DNA of 64,000 nucleotides from Pseudoalteromonas sp. NC201 (GCF_002850255.1 NZ_CP022522.1:2789125-2853124); one strand, 5' to 3'; counted from the stretch's first letter, positions 36,073 to 44,637 are shown. Numbers and translations: made by a program. The notes: generated from the letters alone by a model not told the origin.

Positions 36073-37275
36073 TTAAACGATATACGGGAAGAAAATCCCA
36101 AACACATACTCATAGAGTTTTACCCCTTCAAGGGTAATAAAGGCTTGAGTTGAATTACCATGAACTAACTTAAAGTCTTTCATATCCACAATATCAATAA
36201 TCACTTCAGCACGACCATCCTTTACTCCCATAATGGTTTTAACCTTTCCTTTAATAGAACCATACTTAAGATAATTATATGCGCTGAGTTTAACTTCAAC
36301 CTCTTTACCCAAGGCGATATCGAGAATGTGCTTTTCATCGACATAACCTTTGGTAACAAAGTGCTGTCCTTCAGGGTAGATGGTGTAAACCAATTCGCCT
36401 TTTCTATATTGGGTTTTGCGAATGCCATTGAGACTTTCAAACTCAACTCGGCCATCAACTTCAGCCTTGCCCTGCAAGCGGTTATGATTTTTTTCCAATT
36501 GCGCTAACTCTAATTCTTTAAGTTTTAGGCTATCGGCAAACACTTTAGCTTCGTTTTCCAATACAGATAAAGTCACCGCCATATCGCGCTGACGGGTTAA
36601 ACCTATCTGTTGTTGGCTTTGTTGATTTTTTAATTGCGCCAATTTCAGCTGTTGTTGATGAATATCTTGCTCCATCTCAATGATTTCCGCTCGCTTATGG
36701 AATAAATCCTGTTGATAGCGGATTTTGCGGTCTTTAGAGATATGACTTAAATTAGTCACTCCTTCGACAAAGGTCGATTGCTTAAGATAATCCTTATTAA
36801 GTAAAGTCAATTCTTGCTTCAACCTAACCAGCAGGTCTTCGATCATGATAATCTCAGCCTTTATACTTTTGACTTCAACCTCTTCAAACTGACTGAGCAT
36901 AGCCACCGAACTTCGAGTTTGCTCTATTTTCTGCTTTAAAGCCTGCGCTTGCACTTGATCGCGGATCTCTTCTTGCCGAAGCAAAACCAACTGATCCTTA
37001 AGCTGAATATTTTCCGCTTGGTACATAGACATATCGGACACCACTTTACTCCCATCAGGCACCTGATATTGATCAATAATAATATCTCGCTCAGCGTAAT
37101 GAAGGACAGGTTCGGGAACGATATAAATAAACGCTTCTTCCAGCACCACTCGCAATTGAATCGTTACCGCCAATGACGCCACTAATGCAATAGAAAATAA
37201 CCAAAAAGTCACTTTTAACAACTTAGAGCGAGCTTTTCTCAATTCACCGTGAATATTGTCATTGACCTCATGCAT
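36073..37275 (-). CDS. HlyD-type periplasmic adaptor (membrane fusion protein)
   Basis: 400 residues. One N-terminal membrane helix (about 20-40), a long alpha-helical coiled coil (about 75-265) and a barrel-sandwich/beta-barrel C-terminus (GRVEFESLNGIRKTQYRKGE...). This is the shape of HlyD-family adaptors, which bridge an inner membrane exporter to an outer membrane channel. The start at 37273-37275 has AAGGA 8 bases upstream and overlaps the ABC gene by 8 bases. No TolC-type gene is in the window. Confidence 0.9.
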   Translation of the reverse strand: MHEVNDNIHGELRKARSKLLKVTFWLFSIALVASLAVTIQLRVVLEEAFIYIVPEPVLHYAERDIIIDQYQVPDGSKVVSDMSMYQAENIQLKDQLVLLRQEEIRDQVQAQALKQKIEQTRSSVAMLSQFEEVEVKSIKAEIIMIEDLLVRLKQELTLLNKDYLKQSTFVEGVTNLSHISKDRKIRYQQDLFHKRAEIIEMEQDIHQQQLKLAQLKNQQSQQQIGLTRQRDMAVTLSVLENEAKVFADSLKLKELELAQLEKNHNRLQGKAEVDGRVEFESLNGIRKTQYRKGELVYTIYPEGQHFVTKGYVDEKHILDIALGKEVEVKLSAYNYLKYGSIKGKVKTIMGVKDGRAEVIIDIVDMKDFKLVHGNSTQAFITLEGVKLYEYVFGIFFPYIV

Positions 37276-38944
37276 ATGCCACATCCTTGCGTTTATCAGT
37301 CTGTTTACTATCCGACAGACGTTTAGTTAACGTCAGAAGTTCACTGCGTTCACTATCAATAGTAAAATCATGGGCAACATAAAGAATGATACAGTTTGTT
37401 TTCTGATTAATAAGCTCACCAACAATCTTACTAGTGTGCTTATCTAAACCACGAAACACCTCATCAAACACCAATATAGGCTTATTCGACAAATACACTC
37501 TCAAAAACAAGATAATCTGTCTTTGTCCCTCAGAAAAAGGATTCACCCTATCACTAATTTGCGTATGCAATTGCTCCGGCAAAGCTGCAATTACAGACCA
37601 TAGACCTATTTTCTTAAGTAAATCAACGACCGTTTCTTGTTCGATTGCTTGGCCTAAAGTAATGTTTTCCCACAGCGTAGTAGTAAACAGAATGTCATGG
37701 GGAAAGTACGCCGCACAATGGTTAATACGACGGTTTGAGTTAACCAAACGCTCGCCAATTTTAAAAGAAAATTCGCCATCAATGGGGTCAAACAAACCGA
37801 CCAACGACTTACAAAAAGTCGTTTTACCTGCACCATTAGCACCAACCAATTTATAAATTCGATTAAGTTTAAAGGTAGTATCAGGTACATCACAAACAGC
37901 CTTACCATTAACCCCAACCTTAAGACCACAAACACTTACTTGCTCAATTGGCTGACATTCAACAGGTTTATCATTCAACTCCTTTTCATTGATACTGACA
38001 CTATCCAAAAACTCCCGATAACGCTTTAGAGTTATACTAGTGCGCTTCAATTGCATAAAAGACATCAATATTTGCATTGTGGTTTTCATCGAAATTTCAG
38101 AAAATGCCATTAAAGTCAACATTTCACCTAAAGTGAACTTATTTAAAGACAAAATACTTATCACCACAATTGCTCGGATAGCAATACTGCTAACAGTACG
38201 GACGACAGAAGTACTAGTTTGAATTTTTTGCTGTAAAAACGACACATCCCGCTCACGATTGAGAAAATCCTCCATACGAGCAGTACATCGTTTAAAGACT
38301 TGACTTTTATAATTATTAGCGCGGATAGTTTCCCGCCCATCAACAATATCATCGACTACAGACAAAAAATCTGATTTAATTTGAAAACGCTGGGTTTCAT
38401 ACTCAACAGTTTTAGGAACGGCTTTAAGGTAGATCACCACCAACAACCCCAAACTGATAGCCATCACCAAACCTATCAGAGGGCTCATATACAAAATAAT
38501 CGAACTAAGAACAAAGATGGTCAAAAAGCTAACGGCGATATCAACTTGCAAAGTTAAATAATACTTTTTGATATTCTGAGCATCATAAATCCTCTGAATC
38601 AAACTGCCCTTCTTATAACTGTTTAATTCAGGGATTTTGGCCGTAAGTAAGGCCACCAAATACTTATCTAAATGATGGTAATCGAGAAATTTTTCTAACA
38701 CCACTCGATAACTTCTAGACAAATACCCGATAGTCAAATTTAGAGTTTCGTAGCAAGCATAAAACATTAAGAAGATTAGCAAAAATCGCATATCCCCCGA
38801 CGGAATAACGCTATCGATAAGATACTGGGTAAAAAACGCCGTAAACGAGCCAATTAAACTAATTAGCAAAGCGAAAACAAACAATACCCGAATATGTTTG
38901 GAGTAAGAAAAACTAAGTTTTAAACGTTTAAAAAGCATAGACAA
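37268..38944 (-). CDS. ABC exporter, fused membrane and ATPase domains
   Basis: 558 residues. Six predicted membrane helices (about 20-300) and a C-terminal ATPase with Walker A GANGAGKTT, signature FSEGQRQ, Walker B ILVFDEVF and H-loop AHD. There is no N-terminal C39 peptidase domain, so it is not a leader-peptide-processing exporter. With the overlapping HlyD gene it should form a trans-envelope export system. No RTX or short bacteriocin-like gene is seen nearby, so the cargo is probably the small molecule made by the operon. Confidence 0.92.
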   Translation of the reverse strand: MSMLFKRLKLSFSYSKHIRVLFVFALLISLIGSFTAFFTQYLIDSVIPSGDMRFLLIFLMFYACYETLNLTIGYLSRSYRVVLEKFLDYHHLDKYLVALLTAKIPELNSYKKGSLIQRIYDAQNIKKYYLTLQVDIAVSFLTIFVLSSIILYMSPLIGLVMAISLGLLVVIYLKAVPKTVEYETQRFQIKSDFLSVVDDIVDGRETIRANNYKSQVFKRCTARMEDFLNRERDVSFLQQKIQTSTSVVRTVSSIAIRAIVVISILSLNKFTLGEMLTLMAFSEISMKTTMQILMSFMQLKRTSITLKRYREFLDSVSINEKELNDKPVECQPIEQVSVCGLKVGVNGKAVCDVPDTTFKLNRIYKLVGANGAGKTTFCKSLVGLFDPIDGEFSFKIGERLVNSNRRINHCAAYFPHDILFTTTLWENITLGQAIEQETVVDLLKKIGLWSVIAALPEQLHTQISDRVNPFSEGQRQIILFLRVYLSNKPILVFDEVFRGLDKHTSKIVGELINQKTNCIILYVAHDFTIDSERSELLTLTKRLSDSKQTDKRKDVAYA

Positions 38945-38966
38945 AACCAGATATAATACTCACAAA

Positions 38967-39914
38967 CTAAATCGTATACTTAGTCAACATATGCCAAACG
39001 TAAGCATCTAAGTCACTCAGCGCTTGAGTATTTGGAGTATCGATTCGAGCAAGAAGAGCATGTGCCGCCTCTCGATGTTCAGCAAGAGTCACTTGAATCG
39101 CCTTTTTCACTTGTGTTCTGGTCATTGATTTTAAGTCATCTTTGTTACTGACCAAATCCACAATAGTCTTTTTACCATTTAACCGATCAAGCCCCGGCGT
39201 TTTACTTGTTTTCTCATCACCAATAAAGGCATCATAAAAATCATCTAGAATCTGCAAAATACGAGCAACTTCTCGGGCGTAATCAAACAAATGCTGACTA
39301 AGCTGTTCATTTTCATTAATCACACCAAGAATTTTCATCGGAAGAGAGATAATCGAGGAAGTTTTACCATCAATGAGTTTATAATAACTATCGAGATCTT
39401 CGGTATCAAAAGCATTAATATCCAATAGCTGACCATCAACTAATTCCATGCAAATATCACACAAATACAAACTGCAACCTGCAGCATATTTTGCCTTAAC
39501 AGAATTAGCCAATTTAAATGCCAGACTAATAAGAAAGTTACCAGCCAAAATGGCAGTATCGGTACCATATTTTTTGTAAATTGTTGGCTCATTACGACGA
39601 TAATCAGAATTATCCATAATATCATCATGTACTAACGCTGCCGCGTGTAACATTTCAATAGCAACAGCAACTTTCATTGCATCAGAAGCAGATTCTTGAG
39701 GTTTGTCATATACTTGGTTGGCCATGAGAACCAAAATCGCTCGAATACGTTTACCACCTTGAAGAGCATCACAAATCGGTTGATAGATATTTAAAAAACG
39801 AACCTTGTCCATTTCTTTTAAGATTTCATCATCAATTCTTTTTCTAAAAGATAACCAAGATTTCCCTTCCAAAACATCATTTGGTTGCTTAACTACGTCC
39901 ATATCATCCATCAT
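38967..39914 (-). CDS. Polyprenyl diphosphate synthase, first gene of the island operon
   Basis: 315 residues with all elements of a trans-prenyl synthase: GGKRIR for IPP binding (about residues 53-58), HDDIMDN...RR (first Asp-rich motif, about 97-108) and ILDDFYD (second). The fifth residue before the first motif is a small Ala, as in medium- and long-chain synthases, whereas short-chain enzymes have bulky aromatic residues there. It therefore probably makes a C20 or longer chain; the exact length is not known. AAGGA lies 9 bases before the ATG. It begins the long co-directional operon. Confidence 0.92.
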   Translation of the reverse strand: MMDDMDVVKQPNDVLEGKSWLSFRKRIDDEILKEMDKVRFLNIYQPICDALQGGKRIRAILVLMANQVYDKPQESASDAMKVAVAIEMLHAAALVHDDIMDNSDYRRNEPTIYKKYGTDTAILAGNFLISLAFKLANSVKAKYAAGCSLYLCDICMELVDGQLLDINAFDTEDLDSYYKLIDGKTSSIISLPMKILGVINENEQLSQHLFDYAREVARILQILDDFYDAFIGDEKTSKTPGLDRLNGKKTIVDLVSNKDDLKSMTRTQVKKAIQVTLAEHREAAHALLARIDTPNTQALSDLDAYVWHMLTKYTI

Positions 39915-39947
39915 GCTTGCATATCCTTTTAATTTTCGAGACGCGGA

Positions 39948-39953
39948 ATTATA
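39948..39953 (-). promoter_or_regulatory. Probable -10 element of the island operon
   Basis: A perfect TATAAT on the minus strand, placed so that transcription would start near 39941, about 27 bases before the first gene. I see no good -35 sequence at 16-18 bases from it, so an activator may be needed. It is the only strong -10 in front of the 21-gene run. Confidence 0.5.
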
Positions 39954-40249
39954 CCCAACTTTCTAAGTTTTACTACTAAAAAATCACATTTTACTTTCAG
40001 TTCACCCCTCATGCTTAACATAAAAACAACAACCAACCAAACTAAATAAACAGTCAAACAATCAAGAGTTCAAGGTAAAACAAAATTGAGCTTACTGCGC
40101 CCCTTCGCCATGTAGTGGGCTTTCCCCACCTCGCACTACTACGAGCGCTCCGGCCAATATATTTATCGATTTCAGACAGGTTCGTGGTTCAATTTAAAAC
40201 ATCCTTGTTAGCCCTGAACTCCGGGCACACGGTAAGTTATATCCCATGA
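39954..40249. other. Gene-free upstream region of the island operon
   Basis: About 300 bases, AT-rich near the promoter and becoming more GC-rich towards the IS remnants. The part near 40166-40249 continues the transposase frame of the adjacent remnant with stop codons, so it is decayed IS sequence. No gene or operator was recognised. Confidence 0.6.
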
Positions 40250-40700
40250 CTAAACTTCATTCGGTGTAGCAGCTGTAAAACTCGTGGGTTTAGCCACTTT
40301 TCTCAGTGCTTTGCTGCGACCACGATGATGTAATTGGTTTTCAGCCTTAAGCACACGATAGAAGCTTGACACTGAGCCAAGATAGATATTGTTATCTAAC
40401 AACCTAGGCACTATCTGTGAAGGCGGTAAGCTAGCAAATTCAGGCTCATTACAAACATCAACAATGGCTTGTTGCTCATGCACGGTTAGTTTATTACTTG
40501 GCACTGGACGCTCTGCCTCTGGGCGTTTGTCTGTTTGTACTATGCCTTGCTGATACCATCGTCTATACGTTCTCAAGCTGATATCCATTTCTCTGCAAGC
40601 TTTCTCTACAGCGCAACCCGATTGTTTTGCTTCTTGAATTAAATCAATGTATTGCTGCCTATGGTCAAGCTCTGTTAATCGCCCTCTGAGTCCTCCCCGA
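40250..40700 (-). pseudogene. Truncated transposase remnant (IS3/integrase-core type)
   Basis: A helix-turn-helix transposase N-terminal portion: ...ELDHRQQYIDLIQEAKQ, MDISLRTYRRWYQQG and LPPSQIVPRLLDNN. The frame stops at PNEV, where relatives continue with Trp-x-Trp-Asp-Ile-Thr: here TGG has become TAG, then SWDIT follows and more stops. The 5' end is cut off near 40700 where an unrelated IS30-type sequence begins. It is a decayed fragment with no catalytic core. Confidence 0.8.
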
Positions 40701-40740
40701 ATAAGGGCACAGACGTTATCGTAAAGGTTGCCGAAGCAAA

Positions 40741-41298
40741 CGTGTCATCATCCTAAATCGGGTTGGCATTGAGCATAAACCTGCGATTGTTGACATTAAA
40801 ACACGGTTTGGTGATTGGGAAGTGGATACTGTACTTGGCAAGCATGGCACGGGTGCAATCGTTAGTCTGGTCGAACGTACAAGTAAGTTTTACCTGATAC
40901 GCAACGTTCCAGCAAAAAGTGCAGCGCAAGTGAGCAGAGCGATGAGAGGCATGCTGTGGCGCTATCGACGTCATGTTCATACGATAACTGCAGATAATGG
41001 GAGTGAGTTTTGCGAGCATGAATATGTCTCAGATAAGCTAAAAACCGATATCTATTTTGCTAACCCCTACTCCTCATGGGAGAGAGGGTTGAATGAAAAC
41101 TTTAATGGTCTGCTGCGTCAATATATTCGCAAAGGAACAGATTTACGAACGGTGACAGACAAGCAAATTGCGCATATAGAGCGGGCGCTCAATGCGAGGC
41201 CGAGAAAATGTATAGGGTTTAGGCAACCTGTGGTGATATTCAATGAATTACGCAAAGCAGCCTAATTTAGCGAGTGGTGCACTTCGGACTTGAATTCG
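40741..41298 (+). pseudogene. 5'-truncated IS30-family transposase with right end
   Basis: The frame through 41265 encodes the DDE catalytic part of an IS30 transposase (FGDWEVDTVLGKHG, ITADNGSEF, NPYSSWERGLNENFNGLLRQY). The N-terminal DNA-binding part is missing, and stop codons lie upstream of about 40725. The sequence after the stop (GAGTGGTGCACTTCGGACTT, about 41271-41290) looks like the right terminal repeat of such an element. It is a partial copy, next to another truncated transposase, and cannot move by itself. Confidence 0.85.
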
Positions 41299-41524
41299 CG
41301 AGTAACAATGAAGAGAAATAAAACAAAGATAAAAGATAGATATGCTAAGAAAAAACAAAGTTGATCATGAAAACCAAACCGCATTCTCGTGACCAATGAA
41401 TACCATTTTTAAACGCCCACGGTCACCAAATGGTGATCATCTGATCACAGGATCAAATAACAATACAATAGAAAAAGAAAATTAGGAGGTAAGTAATTGA
41501 AATATGAGAAGAGAAATTGCAAAC
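41299..41524. other. Non-coding spacer between IS remnant and tRNA array
   Basis: A-rich sequence on the plus strand, with no gene. Its right end, from 41507, is the 3' flank of the tRNA-Asp array that is echoed at 18288. A weak hairpin (GTGATCATCTGATCAC, about 41432) is present. I see no clear terminator for the array on the minus strand. Confidence 0.5.
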
Positions 41525-41601
41525 TGGCGGAGTGGACGGGACTCGAACCCGCGACCCCCGGCGTGACAGGCCGGTATTCTAACCAACTGAACTACCACTC
41601 C
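41525..41601 (-). tRNA. tRNA-Asp (GTC), copy 7 of 7 in transcription order
   Basis: 77 bases including encoded CCA. It begins GGAGTGGTAG and ends CCACTCCGCCA, with D-arm TTCAGTTGGTTAGAA, anticodon loop CTGTCACG (GTC) and T-arm GGGTTCGAGTCCC. This is the most 3' copy; its 3' flank is partly duplicated at 18288. Confidence 0.98.
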
Positions 41602-41630
41602 GCAGTGATAGATTTGCAAGATATCTTAAA

Positions 41631-41707
41631 TGGCGGAGTGGACGGGACTCGAACCCGCGACCCCCGGCGTGACAGGCCGGTATTCTAACCAACTGAACTA
41701 CCACTCC
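41631..41707 (-). tRNA. tRNA-Asp (GTC), copy 6 of 7
   Basis: Same 77-base sequence as the other copies, CCA encoded, anticodon GTC. 29 bases separate it from copy 7. Confidence 0.98.
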
Positions 41708-41748
41708 GCAGAGATATCTTAATGACATTATTTTACTCGTTTTAGTGT

Positions 41749-41825
41749 TGGCGGAGTGGACGGGACTCGAACCCGCGACCCCCGGCGTGACAGGCCGGTA
41801 TTCTAACCAACTGAACTACCACTCC
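41749..41825 (-). tRNA. tRNA-Asp (GTC), copy 5 of 7
   Basis: Same 77-base sequence as the other copies, CCA encoded, anticodon GTC. 41 bases separate it from copy 6. Confidence 0.98.
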
Positions 41826-41874
41826 AGCGAGTAAACAAGCTGTCATAAAGCTTGAATATAGTTATGCGATACAT

Positions 41875-41951
41875 TGGCGGAGTGGACGGGACTCGAACCC
41901 GCGACCCCCGGCGTGACAGGCCGGTATTCTAACCAACTGAACTACCACTCC
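41875..41951 (-). tRNA. tRNA-Asp (GTC), copy 4 of 7
   Basis: Same 77-base sequence as the other copies, CCA encoded, anticodon GTC. 49 bases separate it from copy 5. Confidence 0.98.
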
Positions 41952-41983
41952 ACTGAGTATTCGCATTTTTTGCTTCGAAGTGT

Positions 41984-42060
41984 TGGCGGAGTGGACGGGA
42001 CTCGAACCCGCGACCCCCGGCGTGACAGGCCGGTATTCTAACCAACTGAACTACCACTCC
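41984..42060 (-). tRNA. tRNA-Asp (GTC), copy 3 of 7
   Basis: Same 77-base sequence as the other copies, CCA encoded, anticodon GTC. 32 bases separate it from copy 4. Confidence 0.98.
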
Positions 42061-42092
42061 ATAAGAAGCAAATGCACGTTTGTAATAAGTAT

Positions 42093-42169
42093 TGGCGGAG
42101 TGGACGGGACTCGAACCCGCGACCCCCGGCGTGACAGGCCGGTATTCTAACCAACTGAACTACCACTCC
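42093..42169 (-). tRNA. tRNA-Asp (GTC), copy 2 of 7
   Basis: Same 77-base sequence as the other copies, CCA encoded, anticodon GTC. 32 bases separate it from copy 3. Confidence 0.98.
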
Positions 42170-42199
42170 AGCGCGACTTATTGATACCACGAAGAAATT

Positions 42200-42276
42200 T
42201 GGCGGAGTGGACGGGACTCGAACCCGCGACCCCCGGCGTGACAGGCCGGTATTCTAACCAACTGAACTACCACTCC
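42200..42276 (-). tRNA. tRNA-Asp (GTC), copy 1 of 7 (promoter-proximal)
   Basis: Same 77-base sequence as the other copies, CCA encoded, anticodon GTC. It is first behind the promoter at 42331-42359; 30 bases separate it from copy 2. Confidence 0.98.
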
Positions 42277-42330
42277 GCGTCATATTCTTGCAGTGTTTGC
42301 TGTAAGGTGTGCTCCCTGACAGCGGCGTGA

Positions 42331-42359
42331 ATAATACGAATGACCCCCTCATGAGTCAA
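42331..42359 (-). promoter_or_regulatory. Promoter of the tRNA-Asp array
   Basis: TTGACT (42354-42359), 17-base spacer, TATTAT (42331-42336), followed by a GC-rich discriminator (CACGCCGC). That combination is typical of strong stable-RNA promoters under stringent control. It drives the seven tRNA-Asp genes as one transcript. Confidence 0.88.
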
Positions 42360-42386
42360 CCGTTTTTTGAAAAAAAACCGTGTTTT

Positions 42387-43757
42387 TTAGTTATCTTTCA
42401 TTGAAAGGTTCAAAATATCACCTGATTTATCATTTTTTGAACCATTCCCTGCTGCGTTATTTTCAGATGGTCCTAAATCATCAAGATCAATGACTTCTTC
42501 GGTTTTCTTAAATGGATTCTTTGGCATTGGTACTTTTAGTCTAATTGGCTTTTTTTGCACCAGAACACGAATGGCTAACCAACCGAGCAATAATACAACT
42601 AAGTTACCAGCAACAATAATACTGACTAATAGCGCTGTACTTATAGTCGGCTCTGGTTCTGGCTCGGGTTGTATCACTGCCGGTAACGCAGCGGCTTCCA
42701 ATTCAGGCACTTTTTCAATGGGTCTTTCAATTTCAAAATTGTAGTTTGGCAACGTTGCCATAAACTCACGGCCATTGATATTTTCACCAAATACGGAGAT
42801 TTCTACACTATAACGCCCCCAATCATAATTCTTGATTGGCAGCTGACGATAAAGCCGTTCTTCTGCATCTAAGGTAAACATCTGCTCTTCACCATTAGGG
42901 TAAAAGATTTTACCCTGTAGCAATATGGTCTCAGGTTTCACAACCGTGTCGTCTATCGTAATAGTAAGGCCATGTTCAAGCTCGTTTTCACCCGCTAGCA
43001 TCAATTCAAAGTTGAATGGCGGCTCAGCGATAACAATAGGTGATTTGATCACTCTTCTTTTTAGAATGGGCGTTTCTATGAAAAATTCAGGCTGCCACTC
43101 TCCCGCAGGAAAGTTTAATTTAAACTCACCAGTAAAAATTCCATCCAAGGGTCTTTCATCAAACTCTCGGCCATCATCTTTAAAGTCGGTCACGCTTTGC
43201 GTACCTGCACCAAAGTTGGCATATTCATCGTTATTGGTACTAGAGAACTCCACATACAAAGTCACGACATCCCGGAAGTAACCCACATCTATCTGTTTGC
43301 CATCATTAGTCACGCGCCCTGTTACCTTCAGCACTTCACCACGGAATAATAGCGGGGGCAAAGCTTCAACTTCGAGTTCAATGTCACCAAGCACCATTAT
43401 GCGGCTGTTTTTTTGGATCTGTCCGATGACTTGCCAAGGGCCTGGCGTTGGGTTCTTTAGAATGATCAAGTCATAACTGACTTCGTCATACCATCGTAGT
43501 GCATCATTATCCAGTGAACTGGTCGCATAATATTTACTACCATCAGGCTTCACAAGTACCACGGCGGGAGCGCCTGGGGCGCGAAAAAACAGTAAAGTGA
43601 TCTCTTCAATATTATAATCAATACGAAAACGGTTATCTAAAAGAGGGATTTCATTTACCTTACCGTCCCGCTGCAACATCGTTATCTGTGGTGTTTGAGC
43701 GCCAACAACCGTACTTACTAGCAGTACAAACCCCAAGATAAGCTGTTTTAGATTCAT
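42387..43757 (-). CDS. TIGR03503-type envelope protein
   Basis: 456 residues. A signal peptide (about 1-20, LKQLILGFVLLVSTVVGAQ) is followed by a large beta-rich periplasmic region (about 21-345) and one membrane helix near 373-396 (LLVSIIVAGNLVVLLLGWLAIRVLV). The tail is cytoplasmic and charged. I recall this as the TIGR03503 family of Vibrio, Shewanella and Pseudoalteromonas, with no known function; that name is from memory. It lies between the tRNA-Asp array and dnaQ. Confidence 0.8.
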   Translation of the reverse strand: MNLKQLILGFVLLVSTVVGAQTPQITMLQRDGKVNEIPLLDNRFRIDYNIEEITLLFFRAPGAPAVVLVKPDGSKYYATSSLDNDALRWYDEVSYDLIILKNPTPGPWQVIGQIQKNSRIMVLGDIELEVEALPPLLFRGEVLKVTGRVTNDGKQIDVGYFRDVVTLYVEFSSTNNDEYANFGAGTQSVTDFKDDGREFDERPLDGIFTGEFKLNFPAGEWQPEFFIETPILKRRVIKSPIVIAEPPFNFELMLAGENELEHGLTITIDDTVVKPETILLQGKIFYPNGEEQMFTLDAEERLYRQLPIKNYDWGRYSVEISVFGENINGREFMATLPNYNFEIERPIEKVPELEAAALPAVIQPEPEPEPTISTALLVSIIVAGNLVVLLLGWLAIRVLVQKKPIRLKVPMPKNPFKKTEEVIDLDDLGPSENNAAGNGSKNDKSGDILNLSMKDN

Positions 43758-43854
43758 GTATTAACCCTACATTGCGTTGATGGCCTGAGTGATCTTTTTT
43801 TGGGACAAAGCCCCTAGTTAAGCGTCTACTCCACCCCAACGATACCGATTATAT

Positions 43855-44568
43855 TCATAATTGTTGCCACAGACTTTGTCCACAAGCTTTGTTTACAAGC
43901 TCTAAACGTTCTGTATGTGCTTGTTCTTCATCGGCAGAAGCACGTAAAACTTTAAGTGCAGGACGATTGCTGTCTAAACGAATAATGCCACCGGCTGAGT
44001 TAGCCTGATCACCTTTATTTTGATTTGCCAAATTCAGCTTTTTTTGGCCTCCCGTCATCGACAGGTAAACATCAGCAAGGATCTCGGAATCCAGCAAAGC
44101 GCCGTGCAGCGTACGCTTTGAGTTATCGATATCGTAGCGACGGCAAAGCGCATCTAGGCTGTTCTTCTGGCCCGGATGAAGATCCCTTGCCATCACCAAA
44201 GTATCTAGCACTTGACAATAGTCATGGGTTGCCGGAAAGCCTTGATTTAACTTAGCAAACTCGTGATCCATAAAGCCGACGTCGAACGGCGCGTTATGAA
44301 TGACAAGCTCAGCTCCTTTAATATAGTCAAAAAACTCTTGCGCAATTTGATGGAAAAAAGGTTTATCACGTAAAAATTCGTTGGTGATACCGTGAACATC
44401 AATGGCTTCTTCTTCAATGTCGCGCTGAGGGTTGATATATACGTGGAAGTTATTCCCCGTTAGTCTGCGATTGACTAGCTCAACACAACCAATTTCAATG
44501 ATCCTGTGCCCTGCTTTAGGATCAATACCTGTGGTTTCTGTATCCAGTACTATTTGCCGTGTGTGCAT
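43855..44568 (-). CDS. dnaQ: DNA polymerase III epsilon subunit (proofreading exonuclease)
   Basis: 237 residues. ExoI motif LDTETTG gives D9 and E11, [10 protein letters not shown] holds ExoII, and [11 protein letters not shown] holds the ExoIII His/Asp, so it is a DEDDh exonuclease. The C-terminal tail binds the alpha subunit. It is divergent from rnhA, as in Escherichia coli, with 69 bases between the two starts. Confidence 0.97.
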   Translation of the reverse strand: MHTRQIVLDTETTGIDPKAGHRIIEIGCVELVNRRLTGNNFHVYINPQRDIEEEAIDVHGITNEFLRDKPFFHQIAQEFFDYIKGAELVIHNAPFDVGFMDHEFAKLNQGFPATHDYCQVLDTLVMARDLHPGQKNSLDALCRRYDIDNSKRTLHGALLDSEILADVYLSMTGGQKKLNLANQNKGDQANSAGGIIRLDSNRPALKVLRASADEEQAHTERLELVNKACGQSLWQQL

Positions 44569-44637
44569 ATCGTTGCTCGCTTAACTTTGCTATTATTTTG
44601 CCCTATTCGCACATTTTACATAAAAATAGGCAATTCA

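Noticed and set aside
36073..38944. Type I secretion system for an RTX or bacteriocin cargo
   Set aside because: No cargo gene with glycine-rich repeats or a double-glycine leader is visible, and no peptidase domain is in the ABC protein.
18601..39914. Saxitoxin-like cluster (carbamoyltransferase, dioxygenases, sulfotransferase)
   Set aside because: No polyketide-type starter enzyme, amidinotransferase or Rieske oxygenase is present, and the other genes point to isoprenoids and sugars.
18601..39914. Ordinary capsule or O-antigen locus
   Set aside because: Many glycosyltransferases are present, but there is no Wzx, Wzy, Wza/Wzc or sugar-nucleotide pathway gene, and isoprenoid cyclisation-type genes do not belong there.
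40822..41265. IS30 transposase as an intact gene
   Set aside because: The homology continues upstream of the apparent start but the N-terminal domain is missing, so it is a truncated copy.
41525..42276. Regular repeats with spacers of 29-49 bases, at first sight CRISPR-like
   Set aside because: The 77-base repeats fold as tRNA-Asp with encoded CCA, and there are no cas genes.
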